A stretch of 9,618 nucleotides of DNA from Methylococcaceae bacterium (lineage in GTDB: Bacteria; Pseudomonadota; Gammaproteobacteria; Methylococcales; Methylomonadaceae). Below the pieces are notes generated by a model, which ran no database searches, was not told the DNA's origin, and worked only from the letters and a program-made list of their open reading frames with translations. The position numbers and the translations under genes are program-made. Positions 8,401-9,618 of this stretch are shown here, piece by piece (positions within the stretch are counted from its first letter, which is position 1; the number at the start of each line of letters is the position of its first letter). The DNA is taken from positions 1-9,618 of the forward strand of contig JABFST010000253.1 of NCBI GenBank assembly GCA_013140465.1, given 5' to 3'.

Positions 8401-9618
8401 CCGCCGCACTGACCATACGCGCTTGGGACCAAACCCTGTTCCAAAATGGCGATACCCGTGTGGACATTGGCCTGACCCCCAGCCTTATTGGCAACCCGTT
8501 TAGCGATACCCAGCCGTTTTCAAAAGCCACCGATACGGTTGCCTTAACCCTCTTCGCCTTAAATGATGCCCCTAGCATCACCCGCTTAGAGCCGACCATC
8601 ACCGCAGCGGGCCTTAACAACGAAAACATCCCCATTTTATTGGGGCCGATTTTTAACCTCAGCGACATCGATTTGGCGCGTCTTGAAGGCAGCAACCTAG
8701 GCCAAGTGACGCTAAGCGTAGCGCATGGCGGCTTTGTCATCGACCCCAACACGGGCATCAGCATCAGTGCTGGCACGCCCGCCATAGACAGGGGCGAAGG
8801 CGATTGGGGCGGAGGCAGCAACAGCATAAGCTTTATTGGCACCTTGGCACAGTTGCAAACCGCTTTAAACACGGCGCGTTATGTGCCGGGTGATGACCCG
8901 GACACCAGCGAAACCATCACTGTCCGCTTTGACGATTTGGGCAATAACGGCTTGGGCGCGGCGGCTGGCGGTTCTGACGTGCATAGTGCCAGCAGCTCAG
9001 TCGTGGTCACTGGTATTGATCCGGTCAATGATGCGCCGACTATCAGCCATCCGGGCAGCGTAGCCACTAATGAAGATACCGTTATCAACCTTGGCATCAG
9101 CATCGCTATTGCCGATGTCGATGCACGCACGGGCCAGGTCGAGGTGGTCTTGACGATCCCCACAGGCGCACTTAACCTCAGTTTAGTCGGCAACACCCAG
9201 TTATTTAACGGGGCATTAAATTCTGGCAGGGTGGGCTTGCGCGGTACGCTCGCCGACGTTAACAATACCTTAGATAGCCTGACCTACACCCCCGTCGCCG
9301 ATGCCAACAATCTCAACAGCATTGCCGAGACAGCGCGTAGCCTAACCATAACCGCCACCGATTTGGGCAACGGTGAGGCTGGTGTTGCCGTGACTGCCTT
9401 AAGCGCCACGTCCAACCTGCTGATTAACATCAATGCCATCAATGATGAACCCAGCCTAGATGTCGATCTCGCCACAGGCGTGCAAAACATACGCACCAGC
9501 CCCACGGTCATACAAGAAAACACTGCCACCGCGATCACGGGCATAGTGCTTGCCGACCCTAGGGACAGCAACGATGTCGGCTATGGCAGCAACACCAGTT
9601 TGGTCATCAGTGCCGCAC
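2421..9618 (+). CDS. Giant LEPR/DUF4347 multi-domain cadherin-like surface protein, C-terminus beyond the window
   Basis: I translated the frame from ATG 2421 to the window end and found no stop: 2399 full codons, gene still open. Order: a basic N-terminus with a LEPR-XLL-like motif (residues 19-34, LENRWVFDGA core), a Pro/Ala-rich linker (about 40-108), a DUF4347 domain (about 111-250), then tandem Ig/cadherin-like beta modules. Many module ends carry NDAP or variants (NEAP, NDTP, NDVP, NDPP, NDEP), and many modules open with acidic DxD stretches likely to bind Ca2+. No classical Sec signal peptide is seen. Proteins of this layout are usually giant secreted or surface adhesins, often exported by type I secretion through a C-terminal signal; that part lies outside the window. 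The protein is acidic, with only two cysteines and about 18 lysines in the visible part. The start is the only ATG after an in-frame TAG at 2364-2366; TTG at 2379 is an unlikely alternative. The ligand or partner is unknown. Confidence 0.9.
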   Translation, partial: MKKSCHPPVQHRPSISRRLRLALENRWVFDGAVLATVAESVAEPIPVPSPAAEPTPLPTFTAHTDTIAYQAHSVEPAAPLPAPAAATTPAFAVLPDPQPTPISPTQNAHSLVFVDASVKDLQPWLANYQGEVIVLDDQHDGVAQIAAALDGRTDINAIHILSHGAQGQLHLGDSTLTTDSISGQHADALAQIKSALSSDADVLVYGCDVGDGTQGQDFLSALAAATGADVAASTDATGNATIGGNWQLEASTGDIDTTALNLSDYQGLLAAPTLTDTLSARTTAENTPLAIIGIVVADADEGDQTISLQISAGTLDLASIDGLSNVSGNGTANVTMTGSVTAVNAALNGMTYTPSPNFNGTASLTLSAFDGTSTANLLRTITVTAVNEAPFAAPDTANSTEDQTGSTVGNVLDNDTDADSGDSKTVQGVAVGIVTGPLSSGFDAPVAGSYGTLTLNSDGNYSYALDNNLISVQALAFGQTVTDVFSYTVKDSAGANATTTLTVTITGTNDAPIIIGGTANGLTLPENATDSENPGLSVSSLLTNGSASLATDVDNGTILGIAINNADLSYTNGMTGQVQYRLNGSSIWETVVGEVFLPASASIRFVADLNPSDPQESGIATLSYRAWDGFTTSDASVQMNIDVYSRNDTPTLTPVPLDVNERNSVYISTDQLPLTDPDNKDLQILYRLESVPTLGVLYKNGVQMGVGSLFSQADIAAGNRISYQYTATELLDNATDSFSFSVRDGAGGILGAAGAAVGDTSPRTLNINIQDVNAPISITDTQQSIPEALLTTEYVNLNLRMNDADGDASLMTLTIDSLPDPNVGKLQYFNGTAYVDVFVGLQLTQAALNTQPLRFISSGAEPIGDNARAFFNVSANDHHPTLNNSFAESLVQLDIVAVNDVPIAVTSTLAIAQGGSGSIGNLEFQARNATLTATDPDSAVSARVYTLNSEPTHGVLTLDGIAIGAGSTFTEADLAAGLLAYVNDGYTGADDAFSFSVNDRDGGIGVGTMNIDVTPDQITPIPNQGALTLVAPEGGVLALSNIVLRGSNSYLLASVPEHGGIYLDGRLLQIGDSFTQQDIDAGKVVYVNNGDEPYAYDLFESVDLRRIGGDIGGSSTLTITISPTNDAPLINQDIGSISTNTDGTTLLEANVGGGNSGSFSLQNVSNAVKLSLVNLLVIDNDSPDNLLNYVLDSPPAGGTLSRWNGEFWVALTGGSRFSAQDVRDGEIAYFHNPDSELRNDSISVHLEDGGVVQVGDIVITPGVGVVENPSVTVSDGTNTITLGKGTITRSPTRTINFTIVNVNDAPVANGGSLTVSEGVSNIDNVNIPNNPGRVKVLGTIELNVSDSDNSLSELRYRITSLPTAGTLEIDRGSGYVVLTSADIGTSLAEFTWADLNAGKLRYVQDGSERTSDSFSYAANDLEPLFSSNGFVNINIIPINDPPILYRNNPMIVNEGTDTVITTEFLGADGNGVLVDPDNDPEQVQYRISSTVSHGQLYIDENGTQVLLGAGSAFSLQDIISGKLHYRHDGSEPDLSITNIDDQFSFVLSDSSGQNEPAATFSFLVTPVNDAPQLGNMGDTINYVEGDAALLIDSQITFSDVDLANNYSNFNNGLLSVSLTDVFVHDADQLSIRNQGIGTGQIGYNGETGAVSYGGMVFGVAEGGANGRPLLIRFNSNAHEAEVRALIASIQFANTDRVNPEPGLRTVEFLVNDGGGVANGGIDTVIGTTYINVIRANDAPQLIPVSPVLETASEDNETVVSQVRDILSIVPSTINSSISDTDADAVQGIAITGLSSGNGSWQYSTDNSNWFDIGPVSDNQALLLRATDYIRFIPDGKNADTASVTYRAWDQSSGAPGSYADTTAAHAPIPDDTSAFSIAHDTATLSIYALNDAPQLADTNLNLFQFEDAPAPVGAVGDTLDSLLGGISDVDNGALLGIAIVGADDSQGRWYYSLDGGTNWQVLGKPTEFSAVLLANNANTRLYFQPNADINGTLTAALTIRAWDQTLFQNGDTRVDIGLTPSLIGNPFSDTQPFSKATDTVALTLFALNDAPSITRLEPTITAAGLNNENIPILLGPIFNLSDIDLARLEGSNLGQVTLSVAHGGFVIDPNTGISISAGTPAIDRGEGDWGGGSNSISFIGTLAQLQTALNTARYVPGDDPDTSETITVRFDDLGNNGLGAAAGGSDVHSASSSVVVTGIDPVNDAPTISHPGSVATNEDTVINLGISIAIADVDARTGQVEVVLTIPTGALNLSLVGNTQLFNGALNSGRVGLRGTLADVNNTLDSLTYTPVADANNLNSIAETARSLTITATDLGNGEAGVAVTALSATSNLLININAINDEPSLDVDLATGVQNIRTSPTVIQENTATAITGIVLADPRDSNDVGYGSNTSLVISAA
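2475..2522 (+). other. LEPR-XLL-like N-terminal motif (LENR variant)
   Basis: Residues 19-34 of the giant protein read as a basic-hydrophobic stretch followed by LENRWVFDGA. Many large repetitive bacterial proteins carry a motif of the form LEPR followed by hydrophobics and FDGA at the same N-terminal place. Here Pro is replaced by Asn25, while E24, R26, F29, D30, G31 and A32 are kept. The motif's role in the family is not established to my knowledge; its position suggests export or processing. Confidence 0.7.
2751..3170 (+). other. DUF4347 domain with candidate His163/Cys207 pair
   Basis: Residues 111 to about 250 match the pattern of DUF4347: an initial LVFVDASV strand, a central IHILSHG (His163), then VLVYGCD (Cys207), and a terminal ATIGGNWQLE stretch. 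The layout, with a hydrophobic strand ending in SHG and a later strand ending in GC, resembles the His/Cys dyad of caspase-fold (clan CD) peptidases. Peptidase activity is an inference, not an established property of the domain. The domain sits directly before the beta-module array, as is usual for this family. Confidence 0.8.
3222..3590 (+). repeat. Module type A, first copy (LTYTP type)
   Basis: Residues 268-390 form one Ig/cadherin-like module. It has an early acidic ADADEGD loop, a strand pattern ending in VNAALNGMTYTP (3447-3482), an FNGTASLTLSAFDG segment, and a closing NEAP. The same 'vn-aL--ltYtP' signature returns in the modules near the right edge of the window. Confidence 0.65.
3591..3956 (+). 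repeat. VCBS repeat
   Basis: Residues 391-512 match the VCBS repeat. A VLDNDTDADSGD calcium-type loop is followed by YGTLTLNSDGNYSYALDN, then by TDVFSYTVKDSAG, and the module closes with TLTVTITGTNDAP. VCBS repeats are found in large adhesins of Vibrio, Colwellia, Bradyrhizobium, Shewanella and others. This is the most confidently named repeat in the array and the only clear VCBS copy in the window. Confidence 0.88.
3957..4370 (+). repeat. Module type C, first copy (YRAWD type)
   Basis: Residues 513-650. A DVDNGTILGIAI segment leads into a Trp-containing strand pair and an IRFVAD stretch, then LSYRAWD (YRAWD at 4290-4304), with closing NDTP. The same features recur in two adjacent modules at 7638-8573. 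Confidence 0.65.
4371..7133 (+). repeat. Seven tandem CSPG/cadherin_3-like modules (type D)
   Basis: Residues 651-1571 split, by closing NDAP-type motifs or length, into 4371-4745, 4746-5126, 5127-5466, 5467-5804, 5805-6338, 6339-6746 and 6747-7133. The clearer copies share a pattern: DPD loop, strand, G-x-L, a short hydrophobic turn, F(S/T)-x-x-D-(I/L), a-G-k-l-x-Y, a DGSE-like loop, then F-S-F-x-V-x-D. This agrees with the chondroitin sulfate proteoglycan (NG2) repeat, Pfam cadherin_3. The second copy is the most divergent. The fifth is about 178 residues long and seems to carry an insertion. The boundary at 5466/5467 lacks an NDAP motif and is set by length. Confidence 0.65.
7134..7637 (+). 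repeat. Long divergent Ig/cadherin-like module, possibly type A
   Basis: Residues 1572-1739, about 168 residues. It starts with a VEGDAALLI segment and a FSDVDLANN acidic loop, continues with a VRALIASIQFANT stretch that aligns loosely with the type A 'L--ltYtP' region, then VEFLVNDGG, and closes with NDAP. The middle (about 7260-7430) holds extra sequence not seen in the other modules. Assignment to type A is tentative. Confidence 0.5.
7638..8573 (+). repeat. Two adjacent type C modules (YRAWD type)
   Basis: Residues 1740-2051. Both copies share a (S)DxD loop, an (L/Q)GIAI segment, G-x-W-x-Y-S-x-D, a second Trp within about seven residues, LLL or LLA, an (I/L)-x-F-x-P strand and RAWDQ (7953-7967 and 8415-8429), closing with LNDAP. 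They are 154 and 158 residues long, similar to each other and more alike than either is to the copy at 3957-4370. This suggests a local tandem duplication. Confidence 0.68.
8574..9452 (+). repeat. Two adjacent type A modules (LTYTP type)
   Basis: Residues 2052-2344. The copies span 8574-9038 and 9039-9452, closing with NDAP and NDEP. Each has a DxD loop early (LSDIDLAR and IADVDART), a G-T-L-A segment leading to an amphipathic L-x-T-A-R-Y-V-P or LDSLTYTP stretch (to 8888 and 9293), a (V/I)-x-(F/A)-x-D-L-G-N strand and a final beta strand. They resemble the module at 3222-3590. Confidence 0.62.
9453..9618 (+). repeat. Start of a further module, cut by the window end
   Basis: Residues 2345-2399 follow the NDEP close of the previous module. 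They read as the beginning of another Ig/cadherin-like unit (VIQENTATAITGIVLADP), with an acidic DPRDSND loop as in the other modules. The module family cannot be assigned from this fragment. It shows that the array continues past the window. Confidence 0.6.

Noticed and set aside
8369..9571. Successive minus-strand open frames at 8369-8872, 8879-9265 and 9284-9571
   Set aside because: They lie antisense to the giant adhesin frame. Their translations are low-complexity Ser/Leu/Val/Pro strings without domains, as expected from the reverse complement of Asp/Asn/Gly/Thr-rich codons.
3222..9618. CRISPR array or DNA satellite, suggested by recurring AATGATGC-type strings
   Set aside because: The recurrences are the codons for the NDAP motif at protein-module ends, spaced about 340-530 bases apart and diverged at DNA level. 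There are no short direct repeats with uniform spacers.

Overview
The window looks like chromosomal DNA of a Gram-negative bacterium, most likely a gammaproteobacterium. It has a moderate GC content, a two-RCK potassium channel operon, and a giant LEPR/DUF4347-type surface protein of a kind common in aquatic gammaproteobacteria. The taxonomic guess is an inference from gene content and is weak. The window holds three genes only. Two are cut by the window edges, and no RNA genes, mobile elements or CRISPR arrays were seen.

Left part (1-2350, minus strand): a two-gene operon. The upstream gene (2350-674) encodes a 558-residue voltage-sensor-type K+ channel with an intact selectivity filter and a cytoplasmic RCK (TrkA-N/TrkA-C) domain. 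Its stop codon overlaps the start of the next gene in an ATGA arrangement. The downstream gene (677 to beyond base 1) encodes a soluble RCK protein that resembles the channel's own RCK domain but has lost the glycines of the dinucleotide-binding loop. The pair could form a mixed gating ring.

Middle (2351-2420): a 70-base divergent intergenic region that must hold the promoters for both directions.

Right part (2421-9618, plus strand): one uninterrupted reading frame of 2399 visible codons, still open at the window end. It starts with a LEPR-XLL-like motif (here LENR) and a Pro/Ala-rich linker. A DUF4347 domain follows, with a conserved-looking His and Cys. After that come about fourteen complete tandem Ig/cadherin-like modules of roughly 110-180 residues and a partial one, most closing with an NDAP-type motif. 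At least four module families can be told apart by eye: VCBS, a CSPG/cadherin_3-like type, a 'YRAWD' type and a 'LTYTP' type. The product is most likely a giant cell-surface or secreted adhesin. Its C-terminus, where a secretion signal would be expected, lies outside the window.

The two transcription units have no obvious functional link beyond sharing the intergenic region.
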